Source: Paracyclopina nana (taxonomy: Eukaryota; Arthropoda; Copepoda; Cyclopoida; Cyclopettidae). From it: a DNA stretch of 64,000 bases. A model generated the notes under the pieces. The model did no database searches, was not told the DNA's origin, and was given only the letters and a program-made list of their open reading frames with translations. A program made the translations under genes and the position numbers. The stretch is from contig JAGUCH010000002.1 of assembly GCA_019096065.1 (NCBI GenBank), forward strand, positions 6,026,501-6,090,500, read 5' to 3'. Shown here piece after piece: positions 21,769 through 30,475 of this stretch (positions are counted from its first letter, which is position 1; every line of letters starts with the position of its first letter).

Positions 21769-23870
21769 ATGGGAAGAAATCAGCTGTTTTGGACTCTTTT
21801 ATCCTTGACTGCAGCTGTTGCCAAGTGTTCCACAACCTCCCGACAGGTTGAGCCTGATGATGCGTAAGTTTGGCAATAATTGATGCAGCTTTTTTGCGGG
21901 ATATACTAAAATGCGCGACATGCGCGACAAGCACGACAAACTACAAAATGCGCGACATGCGCGACTAATAAAATGCGCGACATGCGCGACTACTAAAATG
22001 CGGGACAGCCAAAAGTACTTGGATTATTAATCCACTAGCACTTTTAATGTAAGAGTAATATATGTATAATTACAGGCAAAAAAAGAAAAAAATATTTTCT
22101 AACATTTTTTTTTTCATGTCTAACATTGTATTTATTTTAAAATTCTATCATTGTTTTATCTCCACTCTGTGGAAAACTACTTTTTAGGTGAACTTTAGGT
22201 GAACACAGTGAGCTCCATCGATGCAATATTTATGAAAAAGCTAACAAATAATCAGTAATAGTAAATAGAGAAAATATTTCAAGAAGTGGTAACAAAAGCA
22301 TTTATTTGCATTTTAGCTGCCTATGGTGCTTGCCGCGCATTTTAGTAGTCGCGCATGTCGCGCATTTTAGTAGTTTGTTGCGCATGTCGCGCTTGTCGCG
22401 CATTTTAGTATATCCCCTTTTTTGCCACATCATGGAAATTTAAATAAAAATGTCGGTAGCTATCATGAGCTCGCGCATTTTCGCTACTTTTAGGATTGTT
22501 GTCGAAGACGATGGAGCTCCATTAGATGGACCAGATGGTCCAAGCATCATCGGATCAGTTGATAAAGTCTTTGGAGCCATCAAGGACTATGACCAGTACA
22601 AATGCATTGAGAGGATGTTGTAAGTAACTGAACGAAGCATTTATATAGTATCCTCACAAGTCTTTGCAATAAGCAATAGGAATGTGAGGGGCTTCTGCAT
22701 TCAGTGATAACTTTCCTTTTGTCACATATAATACCTTGAAGAATCATTAATGTAGGTGCGAAGCCATGTCAGGAGGAGCTGAACAAATTCCTGGTTTGCA
22801 AGGAATAGTCTCGGCTATTACAGGAGAGCCTTCGCTACCCCAGTCTGCTGCCTCAGTTTTAGGAGGTCAGGCTCCATTCCCATCAGGAGCAGGAGGAGGA
22901 GGAAGTGGCTTGGGAATCATAAACTCCCTTTTGGGGGGTGGATCAGGCATAGGCCCATCCCAGTCTTTCCCAACTGGTGGAGGGGGAAGTGGCTTGGGAA
23001 TAATCAACACCTTATTAGGGGGCGGGGGAGGTGGAATTGGTCCTACACAGCCTTTTGGAGGGGTGGGGGGCCAGTCTCAGTTTCCAGGCTCTCCCTCATC
23101 AGGCCTCGGAGTTTTGGACACCCTTGGTGGCCTTTTGTTGGGTGGTGGCGGAAGACCCCCTTTTAATAGACGTAACAGCGCCAACCAAAGGCTTCAAAGG
23201 CCTAGGCAGAGGCCAATCAGAAGACCTCCTCCCCAACGTCGGGCCAACCCTCAAAGAAGACAAGACCAGGCTGAACCACTGCCGAGCTTTCAAGATTTTC
23301 GGCCTTCACCCCAAATTAGGGTGAAAAGACAAACCAGGCTACAGGGGAACATTATCAGGTAGCTGCGCACTTTTTTCAACTTTTCGTCACATGGTAGATC
23401 TTTTTCGTTTCAGGCTTATGCAGGCAACAGGAATGGACTCTTTGAATGCCTTCCCCTACGTTAGGGCAGCCCTGATTGGGCATGCTACCCGTAGGTACAA
23501 CACGGGTAACAGATTCACACGAGCAGGTTCAACGTGCGCCCAATTGTACAAAGAGTGTCCCACTGATCAGGGCAATTTATTGAACTACTTGAACAACCAT
23601 AATGGTGGGCTGGTTAACCAAGTTCAACCTGCGGTAGAAAATGAAGTTGGACCAATCCTGCAATCGATTGTCGCTGACTTGGCCGGCGGAGCAGGAGGAA
23701 CCTCTGGAACCGCAGGAACTGCAGCAAGCACCGCAGAGGGATCATTTGTCAACTCGGATTTGTTCCAGGCTGGAGACACACTTTTTACGAATGCCATCAT
23801 TAACGGAGTGACTGGTGCACTTCAAAATGGGCTTGAGTCTGTTGTGAGCAACATTGCCGGGAAGAAATAA
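21769..23870 (+). CDS. Secreted Gly-rich protein with internal furin-type site
   Basis: Exons 21769-21863, 22494-22619, 22756-23358 and 23414-23870 give 426 residues, with phases agreeing at all junctions. Exon 1 encodes a signal peptide (MGRNQLFWTLLSLTAAVAKC). The N-terminal part has two Cys in YKCIERMLCEA. A central Gly-rich segment repeats GSGLGIIN(S/T)LLGGG twice, followed by an Arg/Pro/Gln-rich stretch. PQIRVKRQTR holds an RVKR dibasic site of proprotein-convertase type just before the last intron. The C-terminal part carries NRFTRAGSTCAQLYKECP and a Gly/Ala/Thr-rich tail. The Cys pairs flanking a low-complexity centre suggest an arthropod secreted or cuticle-associated protein, but I do not recognise the family. 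Intron 1 is occupied mostly by a mobile element (21898-22416). AATAAA overlaps the stop. Confidence 0.85.
21898..22416. mobile_element. 519-bp element with CG-rich repeated ends and perfect 9-bp target duplication, family P4, copy 1
   Basis: Terminal inverted repeats begin GGGATATACTAAAATGCG, and each end continues with several copies of the unit TACTAAAATGCGCGACATGC. The element is flanked by CTTTTTTGC at 21889-21897 and 22417-22425, a perfect 9-bp direct duplication. That size suggests a Mutator- or Merlin-type transposase acting in trans. It sits inside the first intron of the Gly-rich protein gene. There is no coding capacity. Copy 2 is at 63136-63862 in opposite internal orientation. Confidence 0.88.
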
Positions 23871-23908
23871 ATATACCAAATAACTTTCACTGCACATGGT
23901 TCACTTTA

Positions 23909-24472
23909 TTACTCCATGACCTCATCGCTTGGAGGAGTGGAATTATTGAGATTTTCTAGCCCAGCTTTAGTGTACCTTTTCACTTTAAAATTCTGCACAA
24001 ACCTCAGCTCACCATTCCAGTCTTGGAACATCTTTAAATTAGTCATGTCCATAAGATCAGGAATTTCAAGTCCACACCCTTGAAATTCCTCGATCTCTGT
24101 TTTCCGAGTGAGCTCAATGGCATCCAATCTGCTTGAATGTTGATTTCTTTTCTTGAACTGTCCAGATCCTATTGAGTTTTTCAACCTTATTTGTTCAGCT
24201 TCCTCATCATTTCGAGCGATGAAGGCCTCAACAAGTTCAATCATTTGCTCGCCACTGATGCTATCAGTTTCAAGGATGGGGAGGTTGTCATGAAACCACA
24301 ACAGTTTATCTCCCAAGAGCTGCAGTCTTTGGCCTCCAATACTAGCTCTGCTAGATAATTTGGCTTTTCTTTGCTCTTTGGCATGCAACTTTGCCACTTT
24401 TCTGGATTTTGGATGCAGCACTTTGTCCTCGCGAATTGCACCCTTTGCTGGAGCATGCTTTCCCTTCGCCAT
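23909..24472 (-). CDS. TMA16: TMA16-like ribosome-associated protein
   Basis: A single exon from ATG at 24472 gives 187 residues. TMA16 is an assembly factor of the large ribosomal subunit. Diagnostic segments are the basic N-terminus (HPKSRKVAKLHAKEQRK), LLGDKLLWFHDNL, the LVEAFIARNDEEAEQIRLKN block, and FQGCGLEIPDLMDMTNLKMF, which matches the family GLEIPD...NL(K)xF core. The start is fixed by this match. Directly before the ATG is CTTCTTTCACTTTTCAG, a strong 3' splice site, and only 22 nt separate it from the GRWD1 stop. The TMA16 mRNA may therefore be trans-spliced or share the GRWD1 transcript. The stop codon overlaps an AATAAA signal (23905-23910). The last 38 bp face the convergent Gly-rich gene. 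Confidence 0.9.
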   Translation of the reverse strand: MAKGKHAPAKGAIREDKVLHPKSRKVAKLHAKEQRKAKLSSRASIGGQRLQLLGDKLLWFHDNLPILETDSISGEQMIELVEAFIARNDEEAEQIRLKNSIGSGQFKKRNQHSSRLDAIELTRKTEIEEFQGCGLEIPDLMDMTNLKMFQDWNGELRFVQNFKVKRYTKAGLENLNNSTPPSDEVME

Positions 24473-24494
24473 CTGAAAAGTGAAAGAAGCTGCA
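24473..24494 (-). promoter_or_regulatory. Intercistronic 3' splice-site-like sequence between GRWD1 and TMA16
   Basis: On the minus strand the 22 nt after the GRWD1 stop read TGCAGCTTCTTTCACTTTTCAG and are immediately followed by the TMA16 ATG. This has a pyrimidine tract plus AG and no room for an ordinary promoter or upstream exon. Confidence 0.6.
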
Positions 24495-25889
24495 TTACAC
24501 ACTTATGGTTCTAAAGACATCAAAGCCAGTTTCTGAAGTTGCGACAAGCAATCCAGGAATTTGAGGATGCCAATGAAGTTCTTTAACATCTTGCATTCCT
24601 TGATGAATAAACAGCAATTGGGGAGGAATGTCAATGTCCTCCTCTTCGTGGTGATTTTCCTCAGAATCCTTTTCAATGGCCAGATCCCACAAAGCAATTT
24701 GGTTATCAGCTCCAGATGAGGCGAGGACGGTGAAATCTTTGGGGTGCCATTCAACGCTTGTGACGGGTTTGCTATGGTGCTTGAAAACAGCAACAGGCTG
24801 TCCTTTGTCGAAAGATCTCAAATCCCAAATCTTCAAAACACCGTCATCTCCCCCAGATGCCAAAAAGGGTTCGTTTTTGTTCCAGTCAATGACGTTCACA
24901 TCTCCATCATGAGCATTGCTGACGGTCAACATATTGGCTTTTTCTGGGTCCACCCTACAATCCCAAATGCGGATACTTTGATCTACCGAACATGAGGCCA
25001 TGACATTAGCCTCATTGGGAGACCACACAACATCCTCAACCGAGGCAGAGTGACCTCTGAGCGACTTGGCTGAGACAGACCAAGTGTCTTGAGCTGGCTT
25101 CCAAATATGGATATTTTTCTTGCAATCACCAGAAGCCAAGACTCCAGGCATTGTAGGGCTCCAATTCAAGGCAAAACCCTCCGATGAATGTCCCCGAAAA
25201 TTGTACAGAGAACTGGTGAACTCCCGTTGATCTTTTTCAGTATTACCCCCTGGCTGGTTGACCTTCTCCAGACACTTATCAAGGCTCCAAATACCAACTG
25301 ATCCCTGCTCGGACCATGCTGCTGCTAAGGCAGTCCCTCCAATTGTCTTGAACCTGATTCGATTGATGCAACCGCTGTGTTTGAGAGCCGCAATTTTCAT
25401 TTTAGGCTCCTTTTCGGGATCGTCCTCTTCCTCCTCATCAGACTCGTTGTCATCTGAGTCGTCCTCTTCATCTTTATTCTTACGCTTGATTGGGTGAAGG
25501 TTGGACATTTTAAATACAATGACAGAGTTGGCGGACATTTTTTCTGCTTGAGTTCCAGCCACGCCATAAATTGTCATCGGGAAGGAGTCAGCTCTGTCAT
25601 CGCCCAAGTCATCCTGGATGAGATCAAAGCTGAGGCAAGGAGGTCCCAGACTGGCCTGGTGGTAGATTATATACGCTTGTTCATCCATGACAAGCTCTTC
25701 GTTGGCACCAACATCGTCCTTGCCAGGCAAGAAAGCTCTTGGCTTTTCTTCTACCTCTTCAGTGGCGTCATCTTTCTTTACAATGTCTTCATCATCATCC
25801 ACTTCTTCCGATTCATCTGAAGAAGATGACGACTCCTCCTCTTCCATATCCTCATCCTTAATATCTTTGTCAACCTCGTCGATGTCCAT
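24495..25889 (-). CDS. GRWD1: GRWD1 (glutamate-rich WD-repeat protein)
   Basis: A single uninterrupted exon from ATG at 25889 (MDIDEVDKD) gives 464 residues (human 446). GRWD1 is a nuclear histone-binding WD40 protein involved in ribosome biogenesis and chromatin. The N-terminus is an acidic Glu/Asp/Ser tract, followed by the GRWD/CAF1-type motif before the propeller (RAFLPGK...LVMDEQAYIIYHQ). A second acidic insert lies at about residues 145-165. The propeller then shows WD signatures: IHIWKP, IRIWDCR, LKIWDLR and IALWDLA at regular spacing of about 45-50 residues. TMA16, another ribosome-biogenesis factor, follows directly on the same strand. CLPTM1L starts 371 bp upstream in the opposite direction. 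The lack of introns contrasts with neighbouring genes. Confidence 0.95.
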   Translation of the reverse strand: MDIDEVDKDIKDEDMEEEESSSSSDESEEVDDDEDIVKKDDATEEVEEKPRAFLPGKDDVGANEELVMDEQAYIIYHQASLGPPCLSFDLIQDDLGDDRADSFPMTIYGVAGTQAEKMSANSVIVFKMSNLHPIKRKNKDEEDDSDDNESDEEEEDDPEKEPKMKIAALKHSGCINRIRFKTIGGTALAAAWSEQGSVGIWSLDKCLEKVNQPGGNTEKDQREFTSSLYNFRGHSSEGFALNWSPTMPGVLASGDCKKNIHIWKPAQDTWSVSAKSLRGHSASVEDVVWSPNEANVMASCSVDQSIRIWDCRVDPEKANMLTVSNAHDGDVNVIDWNKNEPFLASGGDDGVLKIWDLRSFDKGQPVAVFKHHSKPVTSVEWHPKDFTVLASSGADNQIALWDLAIEKDSEENHHEEEDIDIPPQLLFIHQGMQDVKELHWHPQIPGLLVATSETGFDVFRTISV

Positions 25890-26260
25890 CGCGTACAAAT
25901 GTATAGACACTTAGCACATGTGAGAATGTTTTGTTTTTCGTACGTCAACGCATCGGGAACTGTGCCGATCTGGAAATTTTGGCTTTAGGCCATCCCAACG
26001 AGCAAAACTGTGATTAGATAATGCAAAAAAATTGAAAATATTCTGAGCAAATCAAAATCGTAACAAATTAGCTTGAAACTCACTTAGAGGGCTTTTTTGA
26101 TGATGATGCTCATTTTGGTAGACTCGGTCTTTGATTCACGGAACTTTGCGAGAGTAAGCAACCTCTTCATAATTGTTTACGTTTCAATGAAAGTCGTACA
26201 CGGTACACGTCATTCAAAGTATCGAATTTCAAAAGCCGGTATCATTTTTAAATATTTGCC
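25890..26260. promoter_or_regulatory. Divergent promoter region of GRWD1 and CLPTM1L
   Basis: These 371 bp separate the two start codons. No TATA box is evident. A bidirectional housekeeping promoter is inferred from the arrangement. Confidence 0.4.
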
Positions 26261-28008
26261 ATGTTCAAGATTAGTTTTACTACCATCTTGAGCGTTGCCT
26301 TTCTGGCATACATGGCCAACTCCTTGTGGTCTGTGGCCAGCCTTTATTTCCCGCCTAAATGTGAAAAAGGCTGCTTGTCCAATGGAGTTCACCACCCGGA
26401 TTTCAAGTCGGGCATTCGGTTTATTTTTCTAACCACAGAAGACCAAAGGCCAAAAAGTGACAAAGGCATGCAATATTTGACCTCCTTTGACATTCAAAAT
26501 CTTGACGAAGACTACACGGAAGAAGTTCAGCTTAAAGTGAATCCCAACGTTCTCAAGAAAAACGTGACGCAGTATTTGGCACTGTTTACTCTGCCTATTG
26601 ATCCCAAGGAAGATTTGTCCATGGTTAAAACAAAATGGTCAACATGGATTAGATCGGAAAAGGCCACCTTTACCATGATGACATTGACAAAAAGCCATAT
26701 CCCCGAGGCAGAAACCTTCCAATTATTGAACAATGACGAAGAACTAGTGCCATCTTCAGCGCCAACGACGAGGGCTCCAACTCCTCACATCAGGTCCAAG
26801 ATTAAGATTTGCGTCATGACAGATAAAGCTAAAATGCCGAAGAAAGCGGAAGACATACCTACTGAGATTTACCACCTGATACGATTCAATCCAGGTGGCA
26901 AGTTTTACCTGCCCATGATTTTCTTTGATGAGCTGTCGATGAGAATCCGTGATTTGGTAAAGCTTAACAGTACTGAAGATGTTGTCTCCGTCAATTTGGA
27001 ATACTCCCCGATTTCTTTGGGAAGATTAAGGCTTTTTAGCCAGTTTTCCACTGCTCTGAGCTCGCTTCACCGCTTAGGATTCACTGACAAAGATACGGAT
27101 GAGGTGAAAGGTATTTTTGCTGACACAAACCTTGCTCTGCTGCTGGTCACTTTTGGAGTCAGTGCCATTCATTTGCTTTTTGACTTCCTCGCATTCAAGA
27201 ATGAAATTTCTTTTTGGCGAAACCGAACAACCATGGAAGGATTGTCGTCGAGAACCCTCATATGGAGAGCGTTTAGCCAAAGCATTATATTTTTGTACCT
27301 TATGGACGAGGAAACATCTCTTTTGGTAAAAGAAATATCCTACGATCAAATTGCTTATCATAATGCTGCTTTCTATTTTTAAAGGTGCTCATTCCTAGTG
27401 GCATAGCTGCAATTATCGAAATGTGGAAAGTTACCAAAGCTTTCAGAGTTCATTTGGTAAAGCCGAAGGGTGCTTGGCTGTACCGAATCGAAGTAGGTTC
27501 TAAGCAGTCAAAAGCAGAACAAGACACCGAAGCCTACGATTCAGAGTCTATGAGATACTTGTCCTATGTGCTGTATCCATTGTGCCTTGGGGGAGCTGTC
27601 TACTCTCTTTTGTATACCCCTCACAAATCTTGGTGGTCCTGGACTATTAGCAGCATGGTTAATGGAGTCTATGCGTTTGGATTCCTATTCATGCTTCCCC
27701 AACTGTTTGTCAACTACAAGCTGAAGTCTGTGGCTCACTTGCCGTGGCGGGCATTTATGTACAAGGCATTTAATACTTTCATTGATGACCTCTTTGCCTT
27801 TATCATTACCATGCCAACTGCGCATAGAGTGGCTTGCTTCAGAGACGACATTGTTTTCCTGATTTATCTCTATCAGAGGTATTTGTATCCTGTGGATAAA
27901 TCGAGGATTGACATGAGTGGAATGATCGAAGAAACAACAGATACCAAAGAAGTTGTTACGAATGAAAAGGGCCAAGTGACTACCAGAAGTAAAGCCAAGA
28001 AAGAATAA
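26261..28008 (+). CDS. CLPTM1L: CLPTM1-like protein (CLPTM1L, lipid scramblase family)
   Basis: Exons 26261-27325 and 27385-28008, with a 59-bp intron, give 562 residues (human CLPTM1L has 538). The family is multi-pass in the ER; CLPTM1L has been described as a scramblase of glucosaminylated phosphatidylinositol used in GPI synthesis. An N-terminal hydrophobic anchor (about residues 6-28) is followed by a large lumenal domain containing YLTSFDIQNLDEDY and VQLKVNPNVLKKNVTQYL with glycosylation sites. Then come FDFLAFKNEISFWRNRTTMEGLSSR and a cluster of transmembrane segments. The conserved LPQLFVNYKLKSVAHLPWR and MPTAHRVACFRDDIVFLIYL close the family domain. The tail is charged and ends in a lysine-rich stretch. 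Confidence 0.93.
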
Positions 28009-28207
28009 TTAGTGCAAAAAAGTCACGAGCTTGAGCGTGAAGTGAAAATGAAAAAAAGGCTTGCATCATGTGGCAGCACAACTTACACATACCATTCCTA
28101 TTTGTGGATCTTGTAGTTAATACATTCTAAGTTATCGAGCAAAAGATCAATTACCCACAAAAATATTTTATTGGTAATCACTATGAACCTATTCTAATTG
28201 TTTTAGG
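28009..28207. promoter_or_regulatory. CLPTM1L-NSUN6 gap ending in a 3' splice site
   Basis: The gap is 199 bp on the same strand. Its last bases, CTAATTGTTTTAG, form a good acceptor with only one G before the NSUN6 ATG. The NSUN6 5' UTR is therefore probably joined from a non-coding exon or a leader elsewhere. Confidence 0.45.
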
Positions 28208-29349
28208 ATGTTGCCTCAATTTGCCGAAAATGAAGCCAAGGAATTCATTCTGGACCAAAATTTGTGCAAGGTGTACCCAAATTTGTCGAAGGCACAATTG
28301 TGTCAATGGCTGGCTTCGGCCCCTACCAAAACTTACTTGAGGGTAAATACCACCAAGACTACAAGAAGTGATTTAATTGAAAAAGTCCGAGCTTTGGTGA
28401 CGTCGTGTTCCATTGAGCCTCATGAGCTAGTTGATGATGTGATTGTGATCAGTGACGAAGACAAGCAGCCCTCTTATTTGGACACAGATTTGGACAGCAT
28501 AGTCATCGATCCGAGTTGTGGAGCAGCAGTTCTTCGAGGAGCTGACATTTTTGCTCCTGGTGTCATCGGTGCAAAAATTTCGTTAAAGAAAGGCGATGCT
28601 GTCAATGTATTGGTAGATCTTGAGCAAAACCTGCTCAAAGGTTCGACCAAGTTTGATGTCGACCAATACCACTACATTGGCCAAGGTATCGCACACTTAG
28701 GAAGGTCAGATTTGTTTAAGGACAACATTCAATCTGGAATTGCCATTAAGATGGTCAGCACCTACTCAATTTGCCCTCTGATAAGTGATGATCTACTGAG
28801 CCCCATCCAGAGCTTGTACTTGATGCAAAACCTACCCTCGATTCTTACAGTTCTCCAATTGGACCTGAATCCTAGTGACAAGTGTCTGGATATGTGTGCT
28901 GCTCCAGGAGGAAAGACTACTCATATTGCTCAATTCCTGGTAGATGGATCAGTGACTGCGTTTGACAAATCAAAAGCAAAAATATCACAAATTAACCAAC
29001 TTGCTCAGAGATTAGGAGTGGAGGACAAGATTCAGGCTTATGTTCAGGATGCTTCAAAGGCCACTTTAGAGCTAGAATCTTTTGACAAGGTATTGTTAGA
29101 TGCTCCTTGTTCAGCGCTTGGTCAGAGGCCAATGCTGGTTCAAAAGTCAAAAGCCAAGGACCTCAATTCTTTTTGCAAACTGCAAAAGAAACTCTTCGAT
29201 AAGGCTTTTGAATTGCTGAAGCCTGGAGGAATTCTTGTCTACAGTACTTGCACGGTGACATTGCAAGAAAATGAGTTTCTTGTGAACTGGGCTTTGGACA
29301 AGTATGGCCCAGATCTCGAGCTGAGTCCGACTGATCCTTTAATAGGCCA

Positions 29350-29616
29350 TGTTACAGGATGATCTTGAACATTGGGAGTGGTCAAGGGCAATCCTGGTTG
29401 ACTTTGGATCTGGAGTTGGACAATGGAGTCTCCAGATCAAATCTCCAGCGTGGAAACCTCCGATGAGATGGCTCAGAAGCTCCCGCGACTTTGGGTTGAA
29501 AATAAAGAGCTTTTGAAGGTCTTTACTGTTTGGCGGAAAATCTAATACTGTTTATTTGCATACGTAAACAAAGGGAATTCGGAAATATATACAGTAGCTC
29601 ACTGCAACCTCTTACA
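29350..29616 (-). repeat. 3' LTR of the BEL/Pao element
   Basis: 267 bp, identical by eye to 38691-38957. Its outer edge touches the NSUN6 target duplication GGCCA. Confidence 0.95.
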
Positions 29617-29631
29617 GTTTTCTCCCCCCAT
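29617..29631 (-). other. Polypurine tract of the BEL/Pao element
   Basis: On the minus strand ATGGGGGGAGAAAAC directly precedes the 3' LTR, the expected plus-strand primer position. Confidence 0.75.
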
Positions 29632-30475
29632 TTGAGCAACTAGAAGAGTGCCACTGGAATGGAGCTCAAATCCTCAGAGGCATAATTGAAAGCTTGGATG
29701 GTAAACGATGGGATTTTGCAAGACGCTTCCCTTCGCTGGTGGTTCTAGCAGCAATACGCTTTAATCTAGAATAACCTGAACTTGATATCCCTGGCTTGGC
29801 TTGTATTGCTTCAGCTAGCTTGGCATCAGGAAGCTCCTTGCCCTGAGCAGGCGTGCATTTTGGGGGTGACATTTTCTATTTTTATTCTATTCTTCACGGC
29901 CGTGTTGTTCTTCGACTCATTGGATGACAGGGTTGACAGCACCACAAAAGTAGCCAAAAGGTAGCCAAAAGTGCGACGCCGTCTTGGGTGTTTCTAGTGT
30001 TCTAGGGGATCAACGCCGACTTCTTGATGACAGCACTAATCCTTGGTGAAGAACTAACTAGGTGTTGCTTGTTTGGTGGTATTTTCTCGATTGATTAAAA
30101 ACTGATACATACAGAAAAATGAGAATACTGGGGCTGAGCAAAAGCCGCGTGGTAACTCTGAGCGTCTTGCTGCGCTATCACAGTAGCGTTACCAGATTGT
30201 GGGGCTCGAAATTGGTCAGTCCGTATACAAAAAGGCCACAATTGAGAGCGCGTCTGCAGCTAAGAAAAGCCGCTTGGTAACTCTGAGCGTCATGCTGCGG
30301 CCATCGGCGCTCTAAGAGCCTGGTTACCAGACTTTTGCATCGCAATTGGAGGGCAGTGTTGCTAGATGTTTCTCGAAAGTGGTCAAAAGTTAAAATAAAG
30401 TGCCGCGCGGGATACAATTAAGTTATGAATAATAAAATGAAAAGTACAGTGCACTAGGAAGTCTTGTTTTTCTTC
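29632..30475 (-). other. BEL/Pao 3' untranslated region
   Basis: About 840 bp between the pol stop and the purine tract, without a supported coding frame. A block of about 35 bp (AAAGCCGC..GGTAACTCTGAGCGTC) occurs twice, at 30140-30176 and 30266-30299. One exact copy each of the two 9-bp motif forms lies here, plus a one-mismatch copy. Confidence 0.5.

Noticed and set aside
21900-22410. GCGCGACATGCGCGAC repeats as a CRISPR-like array
   Set aside because: Units are short, without uniform spacers, occur at both ends in inverted orientation, and the element has a target-site duplication; the genome is eukaryotic.
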